Source: Splendidivirga corallicola
GTDB taxonomy: Bacteria > Bacteroidota > Bacteroidia > Cytophagales > Cyclobacteriaceae
Length of the DNA: 64,000 bases
Direction: 5' to 3'
NCBI GenBank assembly: GCA_030442035.1
Contig: JAUJEA010000009.1
Location: 1-64,000 of the forward strand
The position numbers were made by a program, and so were the translations under genes. Under the pieces are notes generated by a model that saw only the letters and a program-made list of their open reading frames with translations, was not told the origin of the DNA and ran no database searches. The first letter of the stretch is position 1, and each line of letters begins with the position of its first letter. Positions 1 to 9,516 of the stretch are shown here, one piece after another.

Positions 1-34
1 ATCTTTAAAGACTATATTTGAACTACAAGACATA

Positions 35-87
35 CTCCAAGATAACAATCTTGGAGGGCGGAGGTAGCAATACCTCCGTTTTTTTTT
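35..87 (+). terminator. Tandem hairpins with T-tract (rho-independent terminator)
   Basis: A perfect 9-bp stem (35-43 with 48-56, loop AACA) is followed after two bases by a perfect 8-bp stem (59-66 with 71-78, loop GCAA) and nine T residues (79-87). The second hairpin plus T-run is a textbook intrinsic terminator for a plus-strand gene that ends before the window. The extra upstream hairpin is less usual and may protect the 3' end. Confidence 0.8.
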
Positions 88-96
88 CAAAACCAC

Positions 97-125
97 AAAA
101 AAAGACTGCCCTTTTGAGACAGCCT
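97..125 (-). terminator. Terminator of the barrel-protein gene
   Basis: Read on the minus strand, a 6-bp stem with one G-U pair (103-108 with 120-125) is followed by seven T residues (97-103 as A on plus). It lies 27 bases past the stop codon of the minus-strand gene at 152-721. Confidence 0.6.
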
Positions 126-151
126 CTCCTGTATAAATTCTTGTTATGAAC

Positions 152-721
152 TTATTTTTCTCCACCACCAATTGACGCACCAATTTTGATAGTGAAATAA
201 CTATTCTTAATGTCAGGTATAGATCCTACTGTTACTTCAGGCTTGGTAGCAGGAATGATATTATAATCGAAAATGAAATTGAAGTGACCAAGATCAAACC
301 CTAATCTTGGATAAAATCCAAATTCAGATCCCGAGGCCGCAGCTCCGGTAGTACCATTTGTATTCACACTAACACTCGCCAGTGAAAAGATACCAAGACC
401 TAAACCTACAAAAGGACGAAACTTAGCATTACTAAGGTAGTACTGACCATTCAAAGTGTAAGAGGCATTTCCGGAAGCACTGGCTTCTGTTGTACCGATA
501 GTTTTAGCCAACACTGCCGATTCAAGTCTAAGGCCTATGGCTATTGCATCTTTGAGGCGATAAGCAGGTTCTAAATAAATTGCAACACCTCCTCCACCAT
601 CTGAAGGAACGGCGTAGCCTAAACCAATGCCCACTTTAAAGGGTTTATAGTTCTCTGATTGCCCGTAGCTGGTAGCAGCTATAAGACAGATCGTCATCGC
701 AGATAATAGTACTTTCTTCAT
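152..721 (-). CDS. Outer-membrane beta-barrel protein
   Basis: A 189-residue exported protein with a clear signal peptide (residues 1-20, ending SYG-Q). The mature part alternates hydrophobic and polar residues in short strands with glycine- and serine-rich turns (GLGLGIF, GFYPRLGFDLGHF) and ends on a strand with KIGASIGGG. This is the pattern of small 8-stranded outer-membrane barrels of the OmpA/OmpW-like superfamily common in Bacteroidota. No enzyme motif is visible. It is a single-gene unit with its own terminator downstream. A structural or small-molecule diffusion role is inference; the substrate is unknown. Confidence 0.7.
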   Translation of the reverse strand: MKKVLLSAMTICLIAATSYGQSENYKPFKVGIGLGYAVPSDGGGGVAIYLEPAYRLKDAIAIGLRLESAVLAKTIGTTEASASGNASYTLNGQYYLSNAKFRPFVGLGLGIFSLASVSVNTNGTTGAAASGSEFGFYPRLGFDLGHFNFIFDYNIIPATKPEVTVGSIPDIKNSYFTIKIGASIGGGEK

Positions 722-1383
722 AGTTGAAATGTTATAGTTAAATAATGAAAAGCCAATATTTAAAATTCAGCTTTAAGGAAATACGACTTTTCTGCGAGAA
801 TATATTTTGTGTAATGTTGTCTTTAAATTAAGAGGAAATAGCGGGTGCTGTACCCACAATAGATTTCCAAACCGTCAGAAGTTTGGCCTTAAAAGTTCTG
901 ATGTTGTTGCAAACTACAATTCTGAAAAGGCTCAATTCTACTCGTATTTAGGGAAAATGCCTTGGCTAAAGAATGTGAAAATGCAAGTAGATTTAAAAAA
1001 ACCATATCTGCCTAACCATTAATCAAATGATTTTATTTTATTAAAAATGAGGAAGTTATGAACCTGATTGAAAGTAATTTTTTATGAATGTTTGCAAAGT
1101 GAGCAGTTTATGCAATGAATGTTACTTGAAGAAATTTTCACAAAATGGTTCTCCGTTAATATTTCTTTAAAAAAAGTTCAGTTTCTCTTAACCCTTTAAA
1201 TGTCAGGGATTAATAAGTCTTTTGATCGAAAGTGAAAACCTTTAAGAGAATCGAGGAGAAATTCAGGGCCATGGCTTTTAGGGTAAAATCAGCTGCAAGT
1301 GTATAATATATACTCAGGTGTGAATGTTATTTTTTTGTTGAACAGGGACATGATACGGTTCCCGATTGATTGGAAAAGGTAGA
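722..1383. other. Intergenic region, no gene recognised
   Basis: This 662-base AT-rich gap separates two divergent genes, the minus-strand barrel protein and the plus-strand DUF5723 gene, so it should hold promoters for both. I see no RNA gene and no strong inverted repeat. A 71-codon open frame at 807-1022 lacks a credible start, signal or family resemblance and is not called. Confidence 0.5.
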
Positions 1384-2844
1384 ATGAATAAAATTAATGT
1401 GTGTGTTATTGCATTACTTCTATTAGTGCTTATCAATAGAAGTATCCAGGCCCAGAGTTTTCCAGGTTATACTTATGATCGTTATAGTGGGATTGTGGGC
1501 GCTCGTGTTCAACCAGCAAATCTGGCAGAATTACCCTTTAAATTTGATTTAGCGCTGGTCGGTATAAATGCCTATTTTGATAATAATTATTTCACACTCA
1601 GACGAAGTGAAGAGGATTTCTCTCGTTACGTTTTTACAGAGTTAAGAAACCGGGATCCTAAATATGCATTTTTCACCAATGAAGTGCTTTTACCTTCTTT
1701 CGCTTTCCGTCTTTCTCTTAAACACAGCCTCGGTTTCACAGCAAGAGTCCGTACAATAGCTAATGCAAACATGACTGGTACACTCTCCCAGATCGTGGCT
1801 AATGATTTTACAATTCCACCTTCCGCTTTAAATAGCTTCAGCAATCAGAATTTCGACTTTACGACTATGAGCTGGCAGGAGTATGGACTTAGTTATGCCT
1901 GGCTTGTAAAGGACAGAGGCATCGATAAAATCAAAGCCGGAGCAACCTTGAAGTTGTTGAAGGGAAATGGAGCAGCCTTCGTTAATTTAAACGATTTCGG
2001 CTTTACTGTGGCAGATCAACAACAAGTGGAAGTGACGAATCTCGATCTAAGTTATGGATACTCAGACAATTTTGATGGATTGGAAAATAATGGCTATCGT
2101 TGGAAGGCTAGTAAAGGTTTTAACCTAGGTTTGGATTTTGGTATTGTATATGAACGTTTTCCATATCGTCGTCATTTAAGTTCACCTCTTTTGAAAAAGC
2201 AAAGTGAAATTGGTGATCCGGATGATAAAAAAAATCAATATAAATATCGTATCAGCCTGGCTATAACGGACATAGGAAGGCTGAAGTTCTCTTATGGACA
2301 ACATTCTGGAAGAAGTAATCAATTGCTGCCTTCCGCGACTGATTTCAATATTCCCGCTAAGTTAAGAGGGATTGAATCAACACAGGAACTATTTGATTCA
2401 TTGGCAACAGTTATTGATCTGCAGCGTCTGAATGGTGATTTTAGTGTTGGCCTGAATACAGCTTTTCGCACTAACTTCGATTATCATGTCAGGGATCATT
2501 TTTTTCTGAATGCCGAACTTATGCTTCCTCTTAAGATTTTTAAATGGAGTGATCAGAAAGTGTTTGAACCCATGGCATTGACCATAACACCCCGCTGGGA
2601 GAAGAGGTGGCTGGGAGCCTATGCTCCTCTTTACATAAATGATAAAGGTAGAATAAATCCTGGTTTAGGTGTTAGAGCTGGTCCGCTCGTATTAGGTGTG
2701 CATGATATCGCAACAGCATTAAGTCGCAAGAATTTCAGAAGTGGTGGAGCTTTTTTCGTCCTGAAATTGTCATTGCCTTTTTCCAAAGAGAAAAGCGAAC
2801 TAGAGTGTATCGATCATCAAATATGGAAAAGAGACAATAAGTGA
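1384..2844 (+). CDS. DUF5723 family exported protein
   Basis: A 486-residue protein. I place the start at the ATG at 1384 because a signal peptide begins there (MNKINVCVIALLLLVLINRS...QAQ) and a purine-rich stretch precedes it. The mature N-terminus (YSGIVGARVQPANLAE, then LVGINAYFDNNYF) matches what I recall of DUF5723, a Bacteroidota family of predicted outer-membrane barrel or periplasmic proteins distantly like the PorV/FadL group. Aromatic, strand-like segments and a C-terminal strand (FFVLKLSLPF) support an outer-membrane location. Function is unknown. It stands alone, facing the convergent peptidase gene. Confidence 0.6.
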   Translation: MNKINVCVIALLLLVLINRSIQAQSFPGYTYDRYSGIVGARVQPANLAELPFKFDLALVGINAYFDNNYFTLRRSEEDFSRYVFTELRNRDPKYAFFTNEVLLPSFAFRLSLKHSLGFTARVRTIANANMTGTLSQIVANDFTIPPSALNSFSNQNFDFTTMSWQEYGLSYAWLVKDRGIDKIKAGATLKLLKGNGAAFVNLNDFGFTVADQQQVEVTNLDLSYGYSDNFDGLENNGYRWKASKGFNLGLDFGIVYERFPYRRHLSSPLLKKQSEIGDPDDKKNQYKYRISLAITDIGRLKFSYGQHSGRSNQLLPSATDFNIPAKLRGIESTQELFDSLATVIDLQRLNGDFSVGLNTAFRTNFDYHVRDHFFLNAELMLPLKIFKWSDQKVFEPMALTITPRWEKRWLGAYAPLYINDKGRINPGLGVRAGPLVLGVHDIATALSRKNFRSGGAFFVLKLSLPFSKEKSELECIDHQIWKRDNK

Positions 2845-2988
2845 GTGGAATAATTGCAAACGATTATTTTTTGAACGATTTTTTAAAGTTATTCCAACGA
2901 TGATTTTTACTTGTGAATAAGATTTTAGAAATCAGACCTAAGACAAAAGAAAATACTAAAGCCTAAGACCGCAACCTATCAAGGCTGA

Positions 2989-4299
2989 TCATGAGGAGGC
3001 TTTTCCCTTTTCTTCGCGAGATATTTTCACATCCAATCGTTCTTCCATATACCGATATATTTTTTCTTTTTCTTCTTTGGAAAAATGTTTAATGCGTGTG
3101 CTGTGAGGCCCGTTGACTTTGATCATCCTCAGCGCATTGGTGTTTGAGCCGGGCTCTACGGCACAAGCCGACCAGGTATCGCTACCTCCATAAATATATA
3201 ATATATCATTGCCGTTTGCCTTGAGCCAATCCAATACCTGCTTCATGTATTCTGGATTATAATTGATCTCTACACCTGCCGGCGAAAATTGTGTCATAGC
3301 CGGATCTTCAGCAGTAATATCTTTCAATAGATCCTGAACATTTTTAGTAACAAAACTATAATAACCCAATTCTCTTTGATGTTGAATGGTGGAGGAAGCA
3401 CCACCCTCTATTCCCTTTTGTGTATACACCCAAAGTGTGGATACATCTGTCAAATGCTTATAAAGCTCTTCATAACTTGCATACGGACCAGGCAAAGAGT
3501 CACAATCCCATCCCCACTGCCAGAATGAAAAAGTATATTCAAGTACAGAATATTCCAAAGCTGCTCCGGGACCGTCAACCGGGAAGCTTGTTTCATATTT
3601 TTTCGCATAGGCCTCTACGAAAGGAATAATGCTATCACGATTCTCCAATATCCTTCTTTGAAAAGAGATTAATTTTTCCCGGCATTCTTCTGTTCCAACC
3701 GTATCCAGGAAATGATCTGTTCTCCTGTCCGGCCGTCCCTGAATAATAGGTGCCACAACAGGGATGGATAGATCAACATCATTGGGATATCTGGTTTTAT
3801 AGATCAAGGTAGTTTCACCACCTTTACTGATACCGGTTGCCAACCATTTTCCACCATATATTTTACCAAATAATTGACGGATACGGTGATAATCTTCAAT
3901 AGCCAAATCGTTGGTTAAGAAATCATAATCTATGGAATCGGGAAAAGATTCGCCATAATATCTGTATTCTACGTTCAATTGATTTCCATCAACAAGATCC
4001 ACGATATCCCTTCCTGAACTTTTATACAACCTATAGCCACAAGTTGATAAAACCATGGGAGCATTTGGCTCATGGTGGACCAGATAAAGTCTTTGTTTAA
4101 ATTTGACCCCATTGGGTTCCTCATGATCCAAAGGCTGTTCCAAAAGCAGATCGAATGCCAATTGATCATTTTCCAATGTATCGGTTTTTACAATTTCCAG
4201 CCCTGGTATTTCATGCAATTTTTCCACAAGATTTTTTTCCTTCGGAGAACAGCCCCAGACGGCTATGAAAATGCAGAAAATGAATGTGATATTCTTCAT
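2989..4299 (-). CDS. S37/S28-type serine aminopeptidase lipoprotein
   Basis: A 436-residue lipoprotein. The signal peptide ends in the lipobox VWGC with Cys17. The rest resembles the secreted PS-10 / tripeptidyl aminopeptidase alpha/beta-hydrolases (Pfam Peptidase_S37, related to S28). The nucleophile elbow GISKGG gives Ser158. A later SDTW (Asp374) and GPHSTR (His399) complete a plausible Ser-Asp-His triad. The N-terminal stretch with QPLDHEEPNG and NVEYRYYGES is also typical of the family. Likely role: removing short peptides from protein N-termini in the periplasm or at the cell surface for nutrient use. It is monocistronic. Confidence 0.8.
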   Translation of the reverse strand: MKNITFIFCIFIAVWGCSPKEKNLVEKLHEIPGLEIVKTDTLENDQLAFDLLLEQPLDHEEPNGVKFKQRLYLVHHEPNAPMVLSTCGYRLYKSSGRDIVDLVDGNQLNVEYRYYGESFPDSIDYDFLTNDLAIEDYHRIRQLFGKIYGGKWLATGISKGGETTLIYKTRYPNDVDLSIPVVAPIIQGRPDRRTDHFLDTVGTEECREKLISFQRRILENRDSIIPFVEAYAKKYETSFPVDGPGAALEYSVLEYTFSFWQWGWDCDSLPGPYASYEELYKHLTDVSTLWVYTQKGIEGGASSTIQHQRELGYYSFVTKNVQDLLKDITAEDPAMTQFSPAGVEINYNPEYMKQVLDWLKANGNDILYIYGGSDTWSACAVEPGSNTNALRMIKVNGPHSTRIKHFSKEEKEKIYRYMEERLDVKISREEKGKASS

Positions 4300-4695
4300 A
4301 AAAAATTATTTATGATAATTCGAAATTATGAATTTTTATCTAGGTAGAATTTTAATGTTCCTGAATTTTATTTTCAGGAGACTTTGGAAGGACAATTTCA
4401 AGTTTTACTCCTTAGCCAATTCCTTGAGGAGCATTATTTGGGAAAAATTAACTACTTGTTCTAAAGGATCTGTAGCTAAAATAGTTTGTAATGCTAAATG
4501 TAATTATAATGAAAATTGATAAAATAAATTTCCAGTGCTCTTTTTATATTAAATGATCTTGGAATTGTTCTCTCAGGGATTTAGCAAAATATAACTAATA
4601 TGGATGCTAAAATCTCTATTCCAGAGAATGAACCAATCAAACTTTTTAATTACAAAAGAACCTGTTCGATTATACTTTATTATCAATTCCAATTT
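4300..4695. other. Intergenic region, no gene recognised
   Basis: A 396-base AT-rich gap between two minus-strand genes, upstream of the peptidase. One perfect 7-bp inverted repeat (4359-4365 with 4373-4379, TCCTGAA) is present but lacks a T-tract. A 63-codon frame at 4328-4519 has no coding character I can support. Confidence 0.45.
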
Positions 4696-5136
4696 TTAGA
4701 ATAGATAGGCCAAACCCAATCGCATACCAAGATCCTTAGGATCGAAATAATAATCTCCACTGGCCTCAAATCTAAAATTTCCTCCTATTGACTTTCCGTA
4801 ACCTATGCCTAATGAAAAGTCACTATCGCTTGATAATAGTGATCTGAATTTTAAAAATACAGGCGCCACAGGATAAAATCTTGCACCTAAGATAAACCTG
4901 TCACTTCTTCTTGACCAAAAATCGATTCCTGCTGTTACAGCGAAATTGCTCACAACAAAATAATTTCCCTCCAGCCCAATCTGGGATTTTTCAGCAAAAC
5001 CATCATTGTCTGTTTTAAACAGGTCAAAACCCAGGCCCAACATGAAACTTTTGGAGCTTTGGGCATTACAATCGATAGAAGTTAAACTGGATAAAAATAG
5101 AATAAGGACAAAAATCCTGGTCGTTAAGTTTGCCAT
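4696..5136 (-). CDS. Small outer-membrane barrel-like protein
   Basis: A 146-residue exported protein when started at the ATG at 5136. The frame is open further upstream, but the signal peptide (MANLTTRIFVLILFL... ending CNAQ) begins at this Met, so the longer reading is unlikely. The mature part holds repeated short strands with glycine and aromatic residues (FMLGLGFDLF, LGIGYGKSIGG, YYFDPKDLG) and a last strand MRLGLAYLF ending in Phe, as in outer-membrane beta-barrels. No specific family is recognised. It is flanked by non-coding DNA on both sides, and no partner gene is evident. Confidence 0.6.
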   Translation of the reverse strand: MANLTTRIFVLILFLSSLTSIDCNAQSSKSFMLGLGFDLFKTDNDGFAEKSQIGLEGNYFVVSNFAVTAGIDFWSRRSDRFILGARFYPVAPVFLKFRSLLSSDSDFSLGIGYGKSIGGNFRFEASGDYYFDPKDLGMRLGLAYLF

Positions 5137-5312
5137 AAGAACTTGTTTTGGTTTGTATAACTTTGGTTTAAAAAAATCACACAATGGATGATGGAATTTT
5201 AGTTTTTTTTGACAAATTCCAGCGCCCTTGCCATACTGTGTGTATAATTCAAATATCGAAAATTACTAAGGGATAACGTACGTGACCTCGATTAAATATG
5301 TACGCATGAAAT

Positions 5313-5348
5313 AAAAAAAGCGAACCTATAGTATAAGTTCGCTTTTTT
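5313..5348 (-). terminator. Terminator after ahpD (symmetrical)
   Basis: A perfect GCGAAC/GTTCGC stem (5320-5325 with 5337-5342) is flanked by A7 and T6 tracts, so it can act on both strands. It lies 20 bases beyond the ahpD stop codon and most likely ends the ahpC-ahpD transcript. Confidence 0.8.
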
Positions 5349-5367
5349 GATACCTGTTTTATTCAGA

Positions 5368-5952
5368 TCAGTAAATTACTTTACTAAGACTTGTAATGAC
5401 ACTTGCTAAACGAATGGCATCAAAGACTCTTTCTTCCGAAGAGCCCAGTTCCAGGAGAGATTGCTCGTGAGCATTGACACACATCTCACATCCATTGACC
5501 GCTGATATTGCCAAACTCATCAATTCAAAAAACGCTTTACCCGTTACCGGCTTCATCATGATATTCATTCTGAGTCTTCCGGGTAACTGAGCGTATTTCT
5601 CTTTTTGCGTGAAGTGTCTGAATCGATAAAGTACATTGTTGTTGGCAAGTAGCGATGCACAAGCCACTGCTTCCGCAATCTCCGAAGCTGATGCCTCGTA
5701 TTCTTCGCACTGCTTAGAAAAGGCCTCTTGCAGAACAGCATTCTCATCGTTCGAAGCAATGGCCAGAGCCAATAACCTCGTTTCTTTTTCAGTTAAGTGC
5801 TCCGTATTCAGTACGCTTTTTACATTAAGCTTCAGATCTCTCAAATATTTCGATTCGCCTTTTTCAAGCAGTTCCAGGCTTTTGGTAGCATAACTGCTAT
5901 CCAGTCCTAATTCTGTCAAAAGCTCCGATATGGTATCTGCTACAGCAAGCAT
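5368..5952 (-). CDS. ahpD: AhpD-type alkylhydroperoxidase (carboxymuconolactone decarboxylase fold)
   Basis: A 194-residue cytosolic protein whose C-terminal half carries the redox motif CEMC (Cys155, Cys158) followed by His162, with Glu143 twelve residues before the first Cys. This is the spacing of the proton-relay and disulfide centre of AhpD. In mycobacteria AhpD reduces the oxidised peroxiredoxin AhpC using lipoyl-bearing adaptor proteins instead of the flavoprotein AhpF. It lies 12 bases after ahpC on the same strand, so co-transcription is near certain. A dedicated reductase role for its neighbour is inferred from this pairing. The length is slightly above the mycobacterial protein's. 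Confidence 0.88.
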   Translation of the reverse strand: MLAVADTISELLTELGLDSSYATKSLELLEKGESKYLRDLKLNVKSVLNTEHLTEKETRLLALAIASNDENAVLQEAFSKQCEEYEASASEIAEAVACASLLANNNVLYRFRHFTQKEKYAQLPGRLRMNIMMKPVTGKAFFELMSLAISAVNGCEMCVNAHEQSLLELGSSEERVFDAIRLASVITSLSKVIY

Positions 5953-5964
5953 GTAATTATTAGA

Positions 5965-6525
5965 TTAAACAGTTAATGTTTCTTCTCCTTTTTCCCAATT
6001 GCAAGGGCAAAGCTCATCTGTTTGAAGCGCGTCCAATACTCTTAGCACTTCCTTAACGTTTCTTCCTACGCTCAAATCATAAACACTTACCCATCTTACA
6101 ATTCCATGAGGGTCTATGATAAAAGTTGCTCTGTAGGCCACCTTTTCGTTAGGTTCAAGAATTCCAAGCTCCTCAGCCAAACTTTTTGAAGTATCAGCAA
6201 GCATTGGGAATTTAAGGTCTTTTAAATCCTCATGATCTTTTCTCCAGGCAAGGTGCACAAATTCAGAATCAGTTGAAGCACCAATCAATGTAGTGTCTCT
6301 ATCCGCGAATTCGCCATGATTACTGTTAAATTCTGCAATTTCAGTTGGGCAAACAAAGGTGAAATCTTTTGGCCACCAGAACATCACAGTCCATTGATTA
6401 TCGTCATTTACAAAATTCTCGGATGAAATATCATAAAACTCTTTTCCCTTTTCAGTTGATACAACGGCTCTTTTTTTAAATGCTGGGAATTGCTCTCCAA
6501 CTGAAATCAATCTCTTTTGTTCCAT
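5965..6525 (-). CDS. ahpC: 2-Cys peroxiredoxin AhpC
   Basis: A 186-residue peroxiredoxin that reduces hydrogen peroxide and organic peroxides in the cytosol. The peroxidatic Cys59 lies in FTFVCPTEI. The C-terminal LCPCNW supplies Cys173 and Cys175, the extra Cys pair seen in mycobacterial-type AhpC, which works with AhpD. This matches the gene next door. The sequence WWPKDFTFVCPTE and the downstream DTTLIGASTDSEFVH are typical of the family. A strong Bacteroidota promoter lies about 65 bases upstream. Induction by oxidative stress is expected from the family, but I could not define an OxyR site. Confidence 0.92.
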   Translation of the reverse strand: MEQKRLISVGEQFPAFKKRAVVSTEKGKEFYDISSENFVNDDNQWTVMFWWPKDFTFVCPTEIAEFNSNHGEFADRDTTLIGASTDSEFVHLAWRKDHEDLKDLKFPMLADTSKSLAEELGILEPNEKVAYRATFIIDPHGIVRWVSVYDLSVGRNVKEVLRVLDALQTDELCPCNWEKGEETLTV

Positions 6526-6591
6526 TAGATTTTAGACTTTTAGAATTAATAAAAAATTCAACTAATTATATCTGTATTGAAATTAAAGCTG

Positions 6592-6623
6592 CAAAAGTAT
6601 GTCCGGGAAGTGCCACCACCAAA
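6592..6623 (-). promoter_or_regulatory. Bacteroidota-type promoter of ahpC-ahpD
   Basis: On the minus strand, TTTG (6620-6623) is followed by exactly 20 bases and then TACTTTTG (6592-6599). This is a full match to the primary sigma promoter described for Bacteroidota (-33 TTTG and -7 TAnnTTTG). Transcription would start about 60 bases before the ahpC ATG. Confidence 0.65.
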
Positions 6624-6733
6624 TAGATAATGACTATCACCTATAGAAATAATCTATGGGTGGATGCCTTTTATTTTCTAAGCATTTGAGTGCTATTGAG
6701 TTCCAACGAAGAGCCTATGCTATTTTTTGGTAG

Positions 6734-6753
6734 AAATTTTTTTAAAAAAATTT
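6734..6753. repeat. 20-bp perfect A/T palindrome
   Basis: A perfect palindrome of 3 A, 7 T, 7 A and 3 T sits between uvrB and ahpC, about 50 bases past the uvrB stop. It has no GC in the stem, so it is a poor intrinsic terminator. It could mark bent DNA or form a cruciform. Confidence 0.6.
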
Positions 6754-6803
6754 AAGATTTTTTTTTGAGGAGAGTGAACAGAAAAATTGAAAATGGTTTA
6801 TCT

Positions 6804-8819
6804 CTATTTCAGCATTTTTTTAAGCTCAAAAAGTTCATCCCGTAAACGAGCGGCTTCAATAAAATCCAGTTCTTTGGCTGCTTTTTCCATGTTCTTTTGT
6901 GTTTTCTGAATCAGCTTTTCAATTTCATCTTTATCCATATAAGCTACTACCGGATCGGCCGCAATAGTAGGTTGATCATCTTCCACATAGTATTGCTTGG
7001 CATTCTTCTTCGAGTCAGCCACAGCGGTTTGTTCTAAAATGGCATCTTTCGATTTTGTAACTGTCTGAGGAACAATATTATGTTTTTGATTATACTCAAT
7101 TTGTTTAATTCTTCTTCTGTTTGTTTCATCAATCGCGGTTTGCATGGAGCCAGTCATCGTATCTGCATACATGATCACTTTCCCATTTGCATTTCTCGCT
7201 GCACGACCAATGGTTTGTATCATCGAAGTTACATTTCGTAAAAAACCTTCTTTGTCTGCATCTAAAATCGCTACAAGTGATACTTCCGGGAGATCCAATC
7301 CTTCCCTTAAAAGATTTACACCCACTAATACATCAAAAATACCTAACCTAAGTTCTCTTAATATTTCCACCCTGTCGAGCACCTTAACCTCAGAATGAAT
7401 GTACCGGCATTTCACGTTGGCACGTTCCAAAAATTTGGCTAGTTCCTCTGCCATTCTTTTGGTAAGTGTTGTTACAAGCACGCGTTCATCCTTTTTGATT
7501 CTTTCATCAATTTCCTCCAGAAGATCATCTATCTGGTTGGTACTTGGCCGGATATCGATTTCCGGATCAAGCAGCCCGGTTGGCCGGATAATCTGTTCTA
7601 CCACAACCCCATCTGACTTTCTTAATTCATAATCCCCCGGTGTGGCACTTACATAGATGACCTGATTCATAAGGGATTCAAATTCATTGAATGTAAGCGG
7701 TCTGTTATCAAGTGCAGAGGGCAACCTGAATCCATATTCCACAAGATTCACTTTCCTGGATCGATCACCACCCCACATGGCCCGAACCTGTGGAACAGTC
7801 ACATGACTTTCATCGATCACCATCAAATAATCCTCCGGAAAATAATCTAACAAACAGAAGGGCCTGGCCCCAGCCTGACGTCTATCGAAGTACCTGGAAT
7901 AATTCTCTACACCTGAACAATATCCCAGCTCACGGATCATTTCCATATCGAACTCCGTTCTTTCCTTAATTCTTTTAGCCTCAAGAAATCTCCTTTCTTT
8001 TTCAAAATGATCTATTTGATGTACAAGATCATCCTGAACTTCTTCAATCACTTGTTTTAGAACCTCCTTCCCTGTCACAAAAAGGTTGGCCGGATAAATT
8101 GTTATGTGGTGTTCTTCCGCTACTTTTTTCCCGGTTTTAGGATCAATGATTTGAATTGATTCTATTTCATCACCCCAGAAATATATTCTGATGGCGTAAT
8201 CGGCATAAGCCAGAAAAATATCTACGGTGTCTCCTTTTACACGGAAAGTTCCTCTTTTGAAATCTGCTTCTGTTCGACTATAGAGAATATCGACCAGTGT
8301 GAAAAGAAATTGATTTCGGGATATAGTTTCACCAACATTGAGTTTAATAACATTTTTCCCAAAATCTTCAGGGTTGCCGATACCATAGATACAAGAGACG
8401 GAAGCCACTACGATAACATCACGTCTTCCCGAAAGCAATGCAGAGGTAGCGCTTAAGCGAAGCTTTTCAATTTCGTCATTAATGGAGAGATCTTTTTCTA
8501 TGTATAGGTTGGAATTTGGAATAAAGGCTTCAGGCTGATAATAATCATAATAGGAGATAAAGTATTCCACCGCATTGTCCGGAAAGAATTGTTTAAACTC
8601 CCCATACAATTGAGCCGCCAAAGTTTTATTATGGCTAAGGACAAGTGTTGGTTTTTCCACTTCTCTTATCACATTGGCCACGGTAAACGTCTTACCTGTA
8701 CCTGTCGCGCCAAGCAATGTTTGTCCGGCTTCTCCCTGGTTAACTCCCTCAATAAGTTGTTTTATTGCTTCAGGTTGATCACCGGTTGGTTCAAATTTGG
8801 AAACTAAGTTAAATTTCAT
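6804..8819 (-). CDS. uvrB: Excinuclease ABC subunit B
   Basis: A full-length 671-residue UvrB, the damage-verifying helicase-like subunit of nucleotide excision repair. It loads with UvrA, opens DNA around lesions and recruits UvrC. The Walker A motif GATGTGKT lies at residues 37-44. The DNA-clamping beta-hairpin region ([10 protein letters not shown]) lies near residue 90, and MVIDESH is the Walker B/DEAD-like motif. Helicase motif VI is present ([11 protein letters not shown]), and a C-terminal UVR motif (about 630-671) binds UvrC. No truncation or missing residue is seen. It is monocistronic, divergent from the small secreted-protein gene at 8988. Confidence 0.97.
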   Translation of the reverse strand: MKFNLVSKFEPTGDQPEAIKQLIEGVNQGEAGQTLLGATGTGKTFTVANVIREVEKPTLVLSHNKTLAAQLYGEFKQFFPDNAVEYFISYYDYYQPEAFIPNSNLYIEKDLSINDEIEKLRLSATSALLSGRRDVIVVASVSCIYGIGNPEDFGKNVIKLNVGETISRNQFLFTLVDILYSRTEADFKRGTFRVKGDTVDIFLAYADYAIRIYFWGDEIESIQIIDPKTGKKVAEEHHITIYPANLFVTGKEVLKQVIEEVQDDLVHQIDHFEKERRFLEAKRIKERTEFDMEMIRELGYCSGVENYSRYFDRRQAGARPFCLLDYFPEDYLMVIDESHVTVPQVRAMWGGDRSRKVNLVEYGFRLPSALDNRPLTFNEFESLMNQVIYVSATPGDYELRKSDGVVVEQIIRPTGLLDPEIDIRPSTNQIDDLLEEIDERIKKDERVLVTTLTKRMAEELAKFLERANVKCRYIHSEVKVLDRVEILRELRLGIFDVLVGVNLLREGLDLPEVSLVAILDADKEGFLRNVTSMIQTIGRAARNANGKVIMYADTMTGSMQTAIDETNRRRIKQIEYNQKHNIVPQTVTKSKDAILEQTAVADSKKNAKQYYVEDDQPTIAADPVVAYMDKDEIEKLIQKTQKNMEKAAKELDFIEAARLRDELFELKKMLK

Positions 8820-8927
8820 CTTAAACTCAAATTAACAAATTTGGATAAAGAGATTGGTCATCACTTCTAAAATAATTTCATATTAAGAATATCTAAACGA
8901 AAGAATTTGAAATGCCAGTATTTTCAA

Positions 8928-8960
8928 ATTGAGTTTACGCTATAAAAAATAGTATATTTA
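8928..8960 (+). promoter_or_regulatory. Candidate promoter of the gene at 8988
   Basis: TTG at 8929-8931, a 21-base spacer and TATATTTA at 8953-8960 resemble the Bacteroidota -33/-7 elements with one mismatch at the last position of the -7 box. It lies 27 bases before the ATG. Confidence 0.35.
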
Positions 8961-8987
8961 TTATAGCATCACCAACCTTCTTTAGCT

Positions 8988-9422
8988 ATGAAAAACAATC
9001 AGACTTCTTCGCTCACCTTTTTTGCATTATGTTCAATGATTTCATTTGCAACTTTTGCTCAACCTAATAACCAAAGTATATCGAACCTCGGGACTGATGG
9101 AATCGAATCATTCACGGGTAGACCGATGAAAATAAACAGCATCGATGGATACTTGTCCTTTTTTATTAAAAATGACCAAAAGACAATGTTCTTTGATATT
9201 GATGGCTCGTCCGGGGTTACGATCAATAGAACTTTGGATCTGTTTGAGTATGAAATTGGGGATGACGATGGTGACAAATTTTCAAGATTTGAAAATGAAT
9301 ATAATCAGATTACTGTAACCTATAAAAAAATCGGTGAGAGATTCGAGCCAACCTCATTGGTATTTCGATTGGATAGGAATGAGGAGAAAACCATTGTGAC
9401 ACTTAGGAAAACAGGAATTTGA
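8988..9422 (+). CDS. Small secreted protein, unknown function
   Basis: A 144-residue protein with a signal peptide (about residues 1-24, ending TFAQ). No family is recognised. The mature part is mainly beta-prone and ends with two strand-like stretches (NQITVTYKKIG, KTIVTLRKTG), so a small beta-sandwich or barrel in the periplasm is plausible. It is followed after 94 bases by the ECF sigma factor and anti-sigma-like genes on the same strand. That order suggests co-expression and possibly a role as an upstream signal component, which is inference only. Confidence 0.6.
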   Translation: MKNNQTSSLTFFALCSMISFATFAQPNNQSISNLGTDGIESFTGRPMKINSIDGYLSFFIKNDQKTMFFDIDGSSGVTINRTLDLFEYEIGDDDGDKFSRFENEYNQITVTYKKIGERFEPTSLVFRLDRNEEKTIVTLRKTGI

Positions 9423-9516
9423 TCAGATTGCTTTGAATTGGATACGAAGTGTTATATTGCTGTAGTCTCACAATTTCCAGTGGAATCCCATAAATTTAGG
9501 AAGGCCTTTAACATAT

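Noticed and set aside
807-1022. 71-codon open frame in the first long intergenic region
   Set aside because: No signal peptide, no plausible ribosome binding site and an unstructured composition; nothing supports translation.
4328-4519. 63-codon open frame upstream of the S37 peptidase
   Set aside because: AT-rich chance frame with no recognisable features; it would also overlap the peptidase promoter.
9475-9485. Palindrome TTCCA-G-TGGAA before the ECF sigma gene
   Set aside because: It is only 5 bp per arm and is not repeated elsewhere near the module; too weak to call an operator.
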